This document shows, piece after piece, positions 24,929 through 34,962 of a stretch of 64,000 bases of DNA. Source of the stretch: Conexibacter stalactiti (lineage in GTDB: Bacteria > Actinomycetota > Thermoleophilia > Solirubrobacterales > Solirubrobacteraceae); assembly GCF_035967765.1 (NCBI RefSeq), contig NZ_JAYWIT010000003.1; one strand, given 5' to 3'. The notes under the pieces were generated by a model. It was not told where the DNA came from. It ran no database searches and saw nothing but the letters and a program-made list of their open reading frames with translations. Numbering within the stretch: the first letter of the stretch is position 1; the number at the start of each line of letters is the position of its first letter. The translations under genes and the position numbers were made by a program.

Positions 24929-24978
24929 GTGTGCAAGCGCTCACAGATAGTTGCACACGCAAGCACATCTGGTAATCT
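24929..24978 (+). promoter_or_regulatory. promoter and inverted repeat upstream of the Clp ATPase
   Basis: -35 TTGCAC (24951-24956), 16-bp spacer, -10 TAATCT (24973-24978). GTGTGCAA (24929-24936) and TTGCACAC (24951-24958) form 8-bp arms around a 14-bp spacer, so the right arm covers the -35. TGCAAGCGCTCACA inside the repeat also resembles a degenerate LacI-type site. It is not a CIRCE, HAIR or ClgR consensus. Confidence 0.5.
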
Positions 24979-25022
24979 GAGTCCTCCCAACTGAGATCCC
25001 TCAGAGAGAGACAGAGATTCCA

Positions 25023-27371
<2,349 letters not shown>

Positions 27372-27395
27372 CAACGAGCCGCGTCCCCGCGAGGC

Positions 27396-27432
27396 ATCCG
27401 GTCCAGAGCGTCCACGACGCTCTGGACCGGAT
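27396..27432 (+). terminator. long perfect hairpin after the Clp ATPase gene
   Basis: A 17-bp perfect stem (ATCCGGTCCAGAGCGTC and its complement) with a 3-base loop begins 24 bp after the stop. It is followed by CCGTTTAA rather than a strong T-run, so it may be an intrinsic terminator or a 3' stabilising structure. Confidence 0.65.
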
Positions 27433-27550
27433 CCGTTTAACGGCGCTTTGCGGGCTGATCGGGTGCTGCCCGACACCGCTTTGAGGTGCCAGGTCAGCGC
27501 GTCCACGCGCCCGCTCAAGTCTTATTGACGGTCCGCCGACAACGGGGTCG

Positions 27551-30421
27551 ATGTCGACCTCCGTCACGCGCGCGCTGGGCCTCGCCGCCGCCCTGCTGAT
27601 CTCGCTCCTGCTGGCCGCCCCCGCGGCCTCCGCGGCGACCCCCGACCCTGTCGCCGCCTGTGACGGTACCGCCTACACGGCGACGACGGTCGCTGGCCGC
27701 GACGCCGTCAGCTGCGACGACGGCCGCGTGCGCGACTGGCAGCGCGCGAGCGTCGCCGACGCGCGCGTCGTGCGCGGCAGCAGCGGCGGCGCGACGCTCA
27801 GCTTCACCGTCGCGCGTCCGGAGGCGGGCAACCCGCTCGCGCTCGACTACGCGACCGCCGACGGCACGGCGAGAGCCGGCGGCGACTACACGGCCAGCAG
27901 CGGCCAGCTCGTCTTCGAGGCCGACGAGACGCAGCGCACGATCGACGTCCCGGTCAGCTCGCTCGCGGCGCACGGCTCCGACCTCTCGCTGCGGCTGACG
28001 CTGGCCGACCCCAGCGGCGTCGCGCTGTTCGCGCGCGACCACGCGACTGGCTGGATCGCCAACCGCTTCTACAGCGCCGAGGCCAGCCCCGACGGCGACT
28101 ACATGTGCGACGGCGGCTTCTACAGCCTCGGCACGCGTCCCGAGGGCGGCAGAGCGGTCGCCTGCCTCGGCCGCATCTTCACACCGGTCGTCGGCGAGCC
28201 GGTCGTCGACCCGCGCGCGGGCGTCGCGACCTTCACCGTCACGCGCCCGGCCGACGTCGACGACTACGGCTCCTACTACATCGCCTACGCGACCGTCGAT
28301 GGGACGGCCAGAGCGGGCGAGGACTACACGGCGACGAGCGGCAGAGTGTCGCTGCGCACCGACCAGCACAGCCTCACGATCGCGGTCCCGATCGATCCGC
28401 AAGCCGCCGCCGGGCGCACCTTCTCGCTCGAGCTGACGACCGACAGACCGGGGACGACGGTCGCCGCCTACAACGCCGACAGAAGCGCGCTCGTCCCCGT
28501 CAGAGCGACCGCGACGGTGCAGCGGCCAGGTGCCGCCGTCAGCGGCGCGCCGCGGATCGGCGCCACCCTCGCCGCCGCGCCCGGCGCCGCCTCCTACGCC
28601 TGGTTCCGCTGCGACGCGCAGGGCGCCTGCCTGGCGATCCCCGGCGCCGGCGGCCAGAGCTACACGGCCCGCGCCGCCGACCTCGGCGAGACGCTGCGCG
28701 TGCGCACCACGACGCCCGTCACCGATGGCGGCAGCGACATCGGCGAGCGCGACGCCGCCGGTCCCGTCGTCGCGCCGGCGCCGGATGGCGCCGCCGCCTG
28801 CGACGGCACCGCCTTCACGGCGGCGACCGTCGACGGCCGCGAGCTGCTGAGCTGCGACGACGGCGCGATCCGCGACTGGCAGCGCGTCGCGATCGAGGAC
28901 GCGACCGTCACGCGCGGCACGAGCGGCGGCGCGACGCTCGCCTTCACGATCCGGCGGCCGGAGGCGGGCAGCCCGCTGTTCCTGCGTGCGAGAACGGGCG
29001 GCGGCACGGCCGTCGCCGGCAGCGACTACACGGCGCTCGACGCGCTCGTCGTGCTGGAAGCCGACGAGACGACGACGACCGTCGAGCTGCCGGTCACCTC
29101 CCGCGCGGGCGCGGGCGACGACCTGACCGTCGGGCTGGCGCTGAGCGACGCGGGCGGCGACGGCGTCGAGTTCGCGCGCGGCGCGGCGACCGGCACGATC
29201 CGCAACCGCGCGACGACCAGAACGATCGACGGCGACGAGGCCTGCAACGGCGGCCTCTACGACATCGTGGTCGTCGACGGCTGGCGGGTCGTCCGCTGCC
29301 TCGCCGGCACGGGCGGCGCCGACACCGTCTCCGCGGCGCCGATCGCCGTCGACCGGCGCGCCGGGCTCGCGACCTTCGCGCTGACCCGCGCGAGCGGCGG
29401 CAGCCCCGTCTGGATCGACTGGACGACCGCCGACGGCAGCGCCACAGCGGGCGTCGACTACGAGGCTTCCAGCGGCAGCGTCCTGATGACCGGCGGCCAG
29501 CGAACGGCGCGCGTGACGGTGCCGCTGCTCGCCGGTGACGCGGCCGTCGGCGACCGCGACTTCCAGCTCGTGCTGAGCGGCGGCAGAGCGACGCCGAGAC
29601 CGGACCTGACCGGCGCGACCGCGACGATCCGCGGCGCCGCGCCCGCGCCCGTCGGCACGCCGCGTGTCGGCGAGCCGCTGACCGGCGCCGCGCCCGCCGC
29701 GGTGAGCCGCCAGTGGCAGCGCTGCGACGCGCTCGGCGCCTGCTGGGAGATCGCCGGCGCGACCGGCGCCGACTACACGCCGACCAGCGCCGACGCCGGG
29801 TACGGCCTGCGCGTGCGCGCGACCTACGCGCTCGGCGGCGACCCGGCCGGCGACGCCGGCATGACCGCGTTCACGCCGACGACCGCCGCCGTGCTGCCGG
29901 CGCTGCCGCCCGGCCCCGATCCCGATCCCGACCCGGATCCCGATCCGCAGCCGAGACCGCAGCCCGATCCCGACCCGCAGCCGAGACCGCATCCGCACCC
30001 GCAACCCGACCCGCAGCCCCAGCCACAGCCCGGCCCGGGCGCGCAGCCGGCGCCCGGCGCGACGCTCGTCGTGACCGGCCGGCGCGAGCAGAACCGCCCC
30101 GTCGCGCTCGTCGCCGCCGGCCGCTCGAGCCTGTGGATGCGCTGCTCGGTCGCGTGCCGCATCGACGCGCCCCTGACGATCTCGCGCAAGGCGGCGCGCG
30201 CGCTCGGCCTGCGCTCGACGACGATCGGCCGCGCGCGCGGCAGCGCCGCGGCCGGCGAGCTGGTGCGGCTGCGCGTGACGCTGCACCCGCGCGCGAAGGT
30301 GCGCGTCGTGCGCACGCAGGGAAGGCTGCGCGTGATCGCGACGATCGCGACGCCGGCCGGCAGAACGGTCCGCGTCAGCTTCGGCCTCGAGCCCGTGCGC
30401 AGCGCGGCGCGCACGCGCTGA
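27551..30421 (+). CDS. secreted multi-domain Calx-beta surface protein
   Basis: 956 residues. A signal peptide (1-29) precedes a module that occurs twice: CDGTAYTATTVAGRD...SCDDGRVRDWQR (from about 36) and CDGTAFTAATVDGRE...SCDDGAIRDWQR (from about 417). Each begins a Calx-beta domain with the ATADGTARAGGDYTASSG-type signature; two further Calx-beta units carry VDGTARAGEDYTATSG and ADGSATAGVDYEASSG. Ig-like repeats with SYAWFRCDAQGACLAI and RQWQRCDALGACWEI separate them. A (DP)n/(QP)n linker at about 792-840 leads to a basic C-terminal domain. No sorting motif is seen. Function unknown; such proteins bind Ca2+ or act in adhesion in other bacteria. Confidence 0.85.
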   Translation: MSTSVTRALGLAAALLISLLLAAPAASAATPDPVAACDGTAYTATTVAGRDAVSCDDGRVRDWQRASVADARVVRGSSGGATLSFTVARPEAGNPLALDYATADGTARAGGDYTASSGQLVFEADETQRTIDVPVSSLAAHGSDLSLRLTLADPSGVALFARDHATGWIANRFYSAEASPDGDYMCDGGFYSLGTRPEGGRAVACLGRIFTPVVGEPVVDPRAGVATFTVTRPADVDDYGSYYIAYATVDGTARAGEDYTATSGRVSLRTDQHSLTIAVPIDPQAAAGRTFSLELTTDRPGTTVAAYNADRSALVPVRATATVQRPGAAVSGAPRIGATLAAAPGAASYAWFRCDAQGACLAIPGAGGQSYTARAADLGETLRVRTTTPVTDGGSDIGERDAAGPVVAPAPDGAAACDGTAFTAATVDGRELLSCDDGAIRDWQRVAIEDATVTRGTSGGATLAFTIRRPEAGSPLFLRARTGGGTAVAGSDYTALDALVVLEADETTTTVELPVTSRAGAGDDLTVGLALSDAGGDGVEFARGAATGTIRNRATTRTIDGDEACNGGLYDIVVVDGWRVVRCLAGTGGADTVSAAPIAVDRRAGLATFALTRASGGSPVWIDWTTADGSATAGVDYEASSGSVLMTGGQRTARVTVPLLAGDAAVGDRDFQLVLSGGRATPRPDLTGATATIRGAAPAPVGTPRVGEPLTGAAPAAVSRQWQRCDALGACWEIAGATGADYTPTSADAGYGLRVRATYALGGDPAGDAGMTAFTPTTAAVLPALPPGPDPDPDPDPDPQPRPQPDPDPQPRPHPHPQPDPQPQPQPGPGAQPAPGATLVVTGRREQNRPVALVAAGRSSLWMRCSVACRIDAPLTISRKAARALGLRSTTIGRARGSAAAGELVRLRVTLHPRAKVRVVRTQGRLRVIATIATPAGRTVRVSFGLEPVRSAARTR
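29920..30055 (+). repeat. low-complexity DP/QP-coding repeat
   Basis: Imperfect CCCGATCCCGAC/CAGCCGAGACCG units encode an Asp-Pro/Gln-Pro/His-Pro linker inside the Calx-beta protein. The repeats are short and in phase with codons; this is a protein linker, not a CRISPR or VNTR locus. Confidence 0.8.
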
Positions 30422-30427
30422 GGCGGG

Positions 30428-31165
30428 CTATATCGCGTCGGCGGCGTCGCTGGCCGACGGGTGCGAGGAGTCGCGGAACTCCTCGAAGGTTCCCGTCAGC
30501 ACGAACGCCAGCTGCTCGCCGACGTCGATCGCCTGGTCGCCGATCCGCTCGATCGCGCGCGCGGCGAGGATCATGTGCATCGCCCACTCGCGCGTCTCGG
30601 GGTCGGCCCCGCTCTGCCACGCGAAGTGGAAGACGCGGCGGTTCAGCTCGTTGACGTCGCGGTCCTCCAGCAGCAGGTCGCGCGCGAGCGCGAGGTCGCG
30701 CGTCTCGAAGGCGCGCTTGGCCTGCGCGACCTCGGCCGCGACGAGCCGCCCCATCACGCCCAGCTCCTCGAGCAGGATCGCGTGGACCGGCGGATGGTGG
30801 CCGTCGAGCGGGATCAGCTTCGCGACGTTGACGCACTGGTCGCCCATCCGCTCCATCGTCACCGCGACGTGGAACAGCGCCGCGATCAGGCGCAGATCGG
30901 CGGCGACCGGCGCCTGCAGCGCCAGCAGCGCCAGCAGCCGCTCATGCAGCATCAGGTAGCGCTGGTCGATCTCGTCGTCGCCCTGCACGACGGCGGTCGC
31001 GAGCGCCATGTCCTGGTGCTCGACCGCCTCGGTCGCGCGCTGCAGCTGCATGATCGCCATGTCGAGGCCGTCGAGGGCGAGGCCCTCGAGGTCGGCCAGC
31101 TCCTGGCGGAAGCTCGCGCGCAGATCTCTGCGATCACCGGAGAGCTGCTGCGCGCTGTCGTTCAT
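30428..31165 (-). CDS. phoU: phosphate transport regulator PhoU
   Basis: 245 residues comprising two three-helix PhoU repeats. Each carries the metal-binding E-R-x-G-D-x-x-x-[ND]-[IV] type signature: VAVTMERMGDQCVNVAKL and ILAARAIERIGDQAIDVGEQL. PhoU links the state of the Pst transporter to the Pho regulator and limits phosphate uptake. The ATG overlaps the stop of the winged-helix regulator gene by 4 bp, with AAGGG upstream, so both are one operon, divergent from pstS. Confidence 0.95.
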   Translation of the reverse strand: MNDSAQQLSGDRRDLRASFRQELADLEGLALDGLDMAIMQLQRATEAVEHQDMALATAVVQGDDEIDQRYLMLHERLLALLALQAPVAADLRLIAALFHVAVTMERMGDQCVNVAKLIPLDGHHPPVHAILLEELGVMGRLVAAEVAQAKRAFETRDLALARDLLLEDRDVNELNRRVFHFAWQSGADPETREWAMHMILAARAIERIGDQAIDVGEQLAFVLTGTFEEFRDSSHPSASDAADAI

Positions 31166-31545
31166 CCAACCCTTCCCTTGGCCACCGACCTGTTGTCTTC
31201 CGTCGCGTCGTCGGACGCGAGCCGCTGAGGAGAGAAACGGTAACCGAGTCGGTAGTGGGTGTGGATGAACATCCACTCCGGCAGCGCCCGGTCGAGCTTC
31301 GCGCGCAGCTTGCGCACGTAGACGTCGACGGCGCGGTCGCTGGGCGACATCTCCTGACCCCAGCAGAGTCTGTAGAGCAGCTCGCGCGAGAGCACCTCGT
31401 CGGGGCGACGCATCAGCGCGGTGAGCAGCTCGAACTCGCGCGGCGTCAGCGGTATGACGCGACCGTCCGCGCGGGCGGTGTATCCGGCAGGCTGCACTTC
31501 CAACGCGCCAGCGCGCAGTCGCTCTCTCGGCTCCGGTCGACTCAC
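31162..31545 (-). CDS. receiver-less OmpR/PhoB-type winged-helix regulator
   Basis: 127 residues from a GTG at 31545. It is a complete OmpR-type DNA-binding domain and little more: LTPREFELLTALMRRPDEVLSRELLYRLCWG, the recognition helix region SDRAVDVYVRKLRAKL and the wing HTHYRLGYRF. No phospho-receiver domain precedes it. A longer frame reaches an ATG at 31620, but that extension would translate a four-fold 11-bp PHO-box array (31564-31607), so I favour the GTG start. It is co-transcribed with phoU, and its site pattern suggests it or a PhoP-like protein binds the two arrays. No kinase is nearby. Confidence 0.8.
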   Translation of the reverse strand: MSRPEPRERLRAGALEVQPAGYTARADGRVIPLTPREFELLTALMRRPDEVLSRELLYRLCWGQEMSPSDRAVDVYVRKLRAKLDRALPEWMFIHTHYRLGYRFSPQRLASDDATEDNRSVAKGRVG

Positions 31546-31563
31546 GCGGCACAGGATGCGATG

Positions 31564-31607
31564 GATCGGTGACAGCCGAGTTACCGAATCGTGAACCGAT
31601 CGTGAAA
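31564..31607 (-). promoter_or_regulatory. PHO-box-like array driving the regulator-phoU operon
   Basis: Read on the minus strand, four consecutive 11-bp units: TTTCACGATCG, GTTCACGATTC, GGTAACTCGGC, TGTCACCGATC. The conserved core is G-T-x-A-C at fixed positions. The direct-repeat period and GTTCAC core match known actinobacterial PHO boxes. It ends 18 bp from the GTG start, consistent with boxes in place of a -35 and a near-leaderless message. Confidence 0.75.
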
Positions 31608-31636
31608 GCGCTGTGGTCATGGCGTTGCCGCGCTGT

Positions 31637-31691
31637 GTTCACAAGAAGGTCACATCCCGGCGACCTTTCGGTAACAGACTGGCAACCGTGT
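31637..31691 (+). promoter_or_regulatory. PHO-box-like array driving pstSCAB
   Basis: Five consecutive 11-bp direct repeats: GTTCACAAGAA, GGTCACATCCC, GGCGACCTTTC, GGTAACAGACT, GGCAACCGTGT. All share G at position 1 and AC at positions 5-6. A -10-like GAATAC (31703-31708) follows. The array lies 48 bp before the pstS GTG. Confidence 0.8.
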
Positions 31692-31738
31692 CCTGCTGTG
31701 GTGAATACGCAAACCGAAGTGAGGACCAAGGAGCTTCT

Positions 31739-32851
31739 GTGAGATTCCCACGCAAGACGACGGCGCTGCTCTCCTGCGCCGCCCTCGCGATCGGCGTCGC
31801 GGCATGCGGCGACGACAGCGACGACAGCAGCGCGAGCACCAGCAGCGGCGGTGCCAGCACGGCCGCGGCCACCGCTGACCTGTCCGGCCAGATCGCCGGC
31901 GCGGGCGCTTCCTCCCAGGCCGCTGCAGCCGAGGCGTGGATCGCCGGCTTCCAGGAAGCCAACTCCGGCGTGACGGTCTCCTACGACCCGATCGGCTCGG
32001 GCGGCGGCCGCGAGCAGTTCATCGCCGGCGGCACCGCCTTCGCGGGCACCGACTCGGCGCTCGACGCGGAGGAGCTGAGAGCCGCCGCGAGACAGTGCAC
32101 CAACGTCGTCGAGGTGCCGGTCTACATCTCGCCGATCGCGATCATCTACAACCTCCCGGGCGTGGAGGAGCTGAGACTGTCGCCGGCCACCGCCGCCGCG
32201 ATGCTGCTCGGCGAGATCAGAAACTGGAACGACCCGGCGATCGCCAGAGAGAACCCGGACGTCGAGCTGCCCGACACGGCGGTCACGCCGGTCCACCGCT
32301 CTGACGAGTCCGGCACGACCGAGAACCTCGCCGAGTACCTCTCGACCGTCGCCCCCGACGTCTGGAGAGCCGAGGTCAGCGGTGACTGGCCGACGAGAAG
32401 CGGCGAGTCCGCCGACGGCACCTCCGGCGTCGTCGAGGCCGTCTCCGCCGGCGAGGGCACGATCGGCTACGCCGACGCCTCGCAGGCCGGCGACCTCGGC
32501 GTCGCGCTGCTGCAGGTCGGCGAGGAGTTCGTCGGCCCGACGCCCGAGGCCGCCGCGGCGATCCTCGAGGAGTCCAGACGCGTCGAGGGCGAGGGCGACT
32601 ACGTCTTCGCGTACGACCTGAGACGCGACACGACGGCGACGGGCACCTACCCGGCCGTGCTCGTCTCCTACGGCGTGGCGTGCACGCACTACGACGACGC
32701 CAACACCGGCGCGATCGTCAGAGCGTACATGTCGTACCTGATCAGCCCGGAGGGGCAGGAGACCGCCGCCTCCGCCGCCGGTTCGGCGCCGCTCTCGGAT
32801 GCACTGCGCACCGAGCTGCAGCCCGCCGTTGACGCGATCGGGGCCAGATAG
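31739..32851 (+). CDS. pstS: phosphate ABC transporter substrate-binding lipoprotein PstS
   Basis: 370 residues from a GTG with AAGGAG 6 bases upstream. Lipoprotein signal: basic start, hydrophobic stretch, lipobox GVAAC, then a Ser/Asp-rich linker. Phosphate-binding segments are GAGASSQAAAAEAWI, GSGGGREQFIAGG and FAGTDSALDAEE near the N-terminus, and HRSDESGTTENLAEYL in the middle, all typical of PstS. It captures phosphate outside the membrane for PstCAB. A stable hairpin separates it from pstC, probably letting pstS accumulate in excess. Confidence 0.96.
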   Translation: MRFPRKTTALLSCAALAIGVAACGDDSDDSSASTSSGGASTAAATADLSGQIAGAGASSQAAAAEAWIAGFQEANSGVTVSYDPIGSGGGREQFIAGGTAFAGTDSALDAEELRAAARQCTNVVEVPVYISPIAIIYNLPGVEELRLSPATAAAMLLGEIRNWNDPAIARENPDVELPDTAVTPVHRSDESGTTENLAEYLSTVAPDVWRAEVSGDWPTRSGESADGTSGVVEAVSAGEGTIGYADASQAGDLGVALLQVGEEFVGPTPEAAAAILEESRRVEGEGDYVFAYDLRRDTTATGTYPAVLVSYGVACTHYDDANTGAIVRAYMSYLISPEGQETAASAAGSAPLSDALRTELQPAVDAIGAR

Positions 32852-32866
32852 CGCAAGGACCCTGGT

Positions 32867-32892
32867 GAGCGGGCGGCCTCGGCCGCCCGCTC
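32867..32892 (+). terminator. intergenic hairpin between pstS and pstC
   Basis: GAGCGGGCGG-cctcgg-CCGCCCGCTC, a perfect 10-bp stem (extendable), 16 bp after pstS. It is followed by GCTTCCTCC, not a T-run, so partial termination or RNA processing that favours pstS mRNA is likely. Confidence 0.65.
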
Positions 32893-32917
32893 GCTTCCTC
32901 CCCACAGAAACCATGCG

Positions 32918-33883
32918 ATGAGCGCGAGCGCAGAACCAAACGACGTCACGCGGCGGGCGATCGAACGCCGCGGTGGGATACCCCAGCGTCCGGGCGACCG
33001 GATCTTCGCCGGCGGCTCCAAGGGCGCCGGCATCCTGATTCTCGTGGCGCTCGCCGGCGTCGCGATCTTCCTGCTGGTCGAGGCGTGGCCGGCGATCACC
33101 GCCTCCGCGAGAGAGATCCCCGGCGGCGAGGGGCTCGTCGACTACATCGCCCCGCTCGCGTTCGGGACCGTGCTGGCGGCGACGCTGGCGGCGATCATCG
33201 CCGTCCCGTTCGCGGTCGCGATCGCGCTGTTCGTCAGCCACTACGCGCCGCGCCGCATCGCCTCGGGACTCGGCTACGTGATCGACCTGCTGGCCGCCGT
33301 CCCGTCGGTCGTCTACGGCCTCTGGGGCGTTTCGGTGCTCGCGCCGGCGTCGAAGGACATCAACACCTGGCTGGCCGACAACGTCGGCTGGCTCCCGTTC
33401 TTCGAAGGACCGGCCTCGGTCACCGGCCGCACGATGCTCGTCGCCGGCATAGTGCTCGCGGTGATGATCCTGCCGATCATCACGGCGATCGCCCGCGAGG
33501 TCTTCATGCAGACGCCGCGCGCCCACGAGGAGGCCGCGCTGGCGCTCGGCGCGACGCGCTGGGAGATGGTCAAGATGGCCGTCCTGCCGTTCGGCCGCTC
33601 GGCCGTCATCTCCGGCTCGATGCTCGGCCTCGGCCGCGCGCTCGGCGAGACGATGGCGGTCACGATCATCCTCTCGGTCTCCGGCGTCGTCACCTTCAAC
33701 CTGATCAGCTCGACCAACCCGTCGACGATCGCCGCCAACATCGCGCTCGACTTCCCCGAGTCGTCGGGCATCGCGATCAACGCGCTGATCGCCTCGGGCC
33801 TCGTCCTGTTCGCGATCACCCTGATCGTCAACATGGCCGCGCGCGCGGTCATCAGCCGCCGCGAGAAGAGAGAGGGACGATGA
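32918..33883 (+). CDS. pstC: phosphate ABC transporter permease PstC
   Basis: 321 residues with six membrane segments. The conserved permease elements are visible: GTVLAATLAAIIAVPFAVAIALF, AAVPSVVYGLWG, and the EAA loop EEAALALGATRWEMVKMAVLPFGRSAVISG that docks on PstB, followed by GRALGETMAVTIILS. It forms the translocation pore with PstA, coupled by an ATGA overlap. Confidence 0.96.
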   Translation: MSASAEPNDVTRRAIERRGGIPQRPGDRIFAGGSKGAGILILVALAGVAIFLLVEAWPAITASAREIPGGEGLVDYIAPLAFGTVLAATLAAIIAVPFAVAIALFVSHYAPRRIASGLGYVIDLLAAVPSVVYGLWGVSVLAPASKDINTWLADNVGWLPFFEGPASVTGRTMLVAGIVLAVMILPIITAIAREVFMQTPRAHEEAALALGATRWEMVKMAVLPFGRSAVISGSMLGLGRALGETMAVTIILSVSGVVTFNLISSTNPSTIAANIALDFPESSGIAINALIASGLVLFAITLIVNMAARAVISRREKREGR

Positions 33884-34926
33884 GCGCGACGACCTCCGCC
33901 GACTGGGCAGCCCACAAGGTCCTGCCCACGTGGGTGCCCGGCGCGGCATCCGGCGCCGGCGTCGTGCTCGGCGTCGCCGGCGTGATCGCCGGGCTCCCGC
34001 CGATCGTCGGCGTGCTGATCGCGCTGGCCGTCGTGACGCTCGTGCTGATCCCGTGGTCGATCGCGGTCGAAGGCTCGCGCCGCGCCCGCGACCGGATGGT
34101 CACGGTCGCCGTCACCGGTGCCTTCGCGCTCGCCGTCGCACCGCTGATCTCGCTGCTTTGGACCGTCGTCGACCGCGGCATGGAGCGGTTCGACATGACG
34201 CTCTTCAGCGAGTCGATGCGCGGCGTCGTCGGCGCCGGCGGCGGCGTCCAGCACGCGATCGTCGGCACGCTCGTGATCACCGGCCTGGCGACGCTCGCGT
34301 CGGTCCCGGTCGGCGTGCTGGCGGCGATCTACCTGCACGAGTACGGCCGCGGCGGCAAGCTCGCGAGATCGATCTCCTTCTTCGTCGACGTGATGACGGG
34401 GATCCCGTCGATCGTCGCCGGCCTCTTCGCCTACGCGCTCTTCGCGCTGATCTTCGGCCCCGGCATCCGCATGGGCGTGATCGGCTCGGTCGCGCTGTGC
34501 CTGCTGATGATCCCGATCGTGGTGCGCTCGACCGAGGAGATGCTGCGGGTCGTGCCGAACCACCTGCGCGAGGCCGCCTACGGCCTCGGCGTGCCGAAGT
34601 GGCTGACGATCGTGAAGGTGGTTCTGCCGACGGCCTTCGCGGGCATCGTCACAGGGTGCATGCTCGCGATCGCCCGCGTCGTCGGCGAGACCGCGCCGCT
34701 GCTGATCACGACCGGCGCGGTGACGTCGGTCAACGCGAACCCCTTCGGCGGACGGATGGAGAACCTCGCCGTCTTCGCCTACAACCAGTACGCCAACCCG
34801 GGCGTCCCGAGAGATCCCTACATCGCCCGCGCATGGGCCGCGGCCTTGACGCTCCTGCTGATCGTCATGGTCCTCAGCCTGCTCGCGCGTGTCGTGTCCG
34901 CCCGCTTCGGCGTCAGATCGCGCTGA
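33880..34926 (+). CDS. pstA: phosphate ABC transporter permease PstA
   Basis: 348 residues, about eight hydrophobic segments including a two-helix N-terminal extension. Core motifs: HAIVGTLVITGLATLASVPVGVLAAIYLHEYG, DVMTGIPSIVAGLFAYAL, and the EAA loop REAAYGLGVPKWLTIVKVVLPTAFAGIVTG with ARVVGETAPLL. Partner of PstC. The start overlaps the pstC stop. Confidence 0.96.
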   Translation: MSATTSADWAAHKVLPTWVPGAASGAGVVLGVAGVIAGLPPIVGVLIALAVVTLVLIPWSIAVEGSRRARDRMVTVAVTGAFALAVAPLISLLWTVVDRGMERFDMTLFSESMRGVVGAGGGVQHAIVGTLVITGLATLASVPVGVLAAIYLHEYGRGGKLARSISFFVDVMTGIPSIVAGLFAYALFALIFGPGIRMGVIGSVALCLLMIPIVVRSTEEMLRVVPNHLREAAYGLGVPKWLTIVKVVLPTAFAGIVTGCMLAIARVVGETAPLLITTGAVTSVNANPFGGRMENLAVFAYNQYANPGVPRDPYIARAWAAALTLLLIVMVLSLLARVVSARFGVRSR

Positions 34927-34962
34927 GGCAACGCAATGATGGAACCGAGAGGAACGACTGAC

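Larger units (their letters stand above)
24678..25022. other. 345-bp divergent regulatory region
   Basis: No gene is apparent. The left part holds the glycosidase promoter and two CAATCGATTG operators on the minus strand. The right part holds the Clp ATPase promoter with an inverted repeat. A short leader hairpin CTGAG-atcc-CTCAG is visible around 25000. The central 24760-24910 stretch shows nothing recognisable. Confidence 0.7.

Noticed and set aside
24901..25022. CIRCE, HAIR or ClgR operator before the Clp ATPase
   Set aside because: None of the consensus sequences is present; only a GTGTGCAA/TTGCACAC repeat is seen.
29920..30055. Tandem short repeats as a possible CRISPR array
   Set aside because: Units are only 6-12 bp, in phase with codons, and encode a DP/QP protein linker; no spacers or cas genes.
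27515..30286. Long antisense open frame (over 900 codons) opposite the Calx-beta gene; similar ones at 24738-27518, 33313-35949, 49862-52516, 46358-48424 and 13087-15015
   Set aside because: They lack domain motifs, are Arg/Ala/Gly-rich as expected for complements of GC-rich codons, and lie opposite genes with clear family signatures.
31546..31620. N-terminal extension of the winged-helix regulator to the ATG at 31620
   Set aside because: It would translate the four-unit PHO-box array and adds no conserved sequence.
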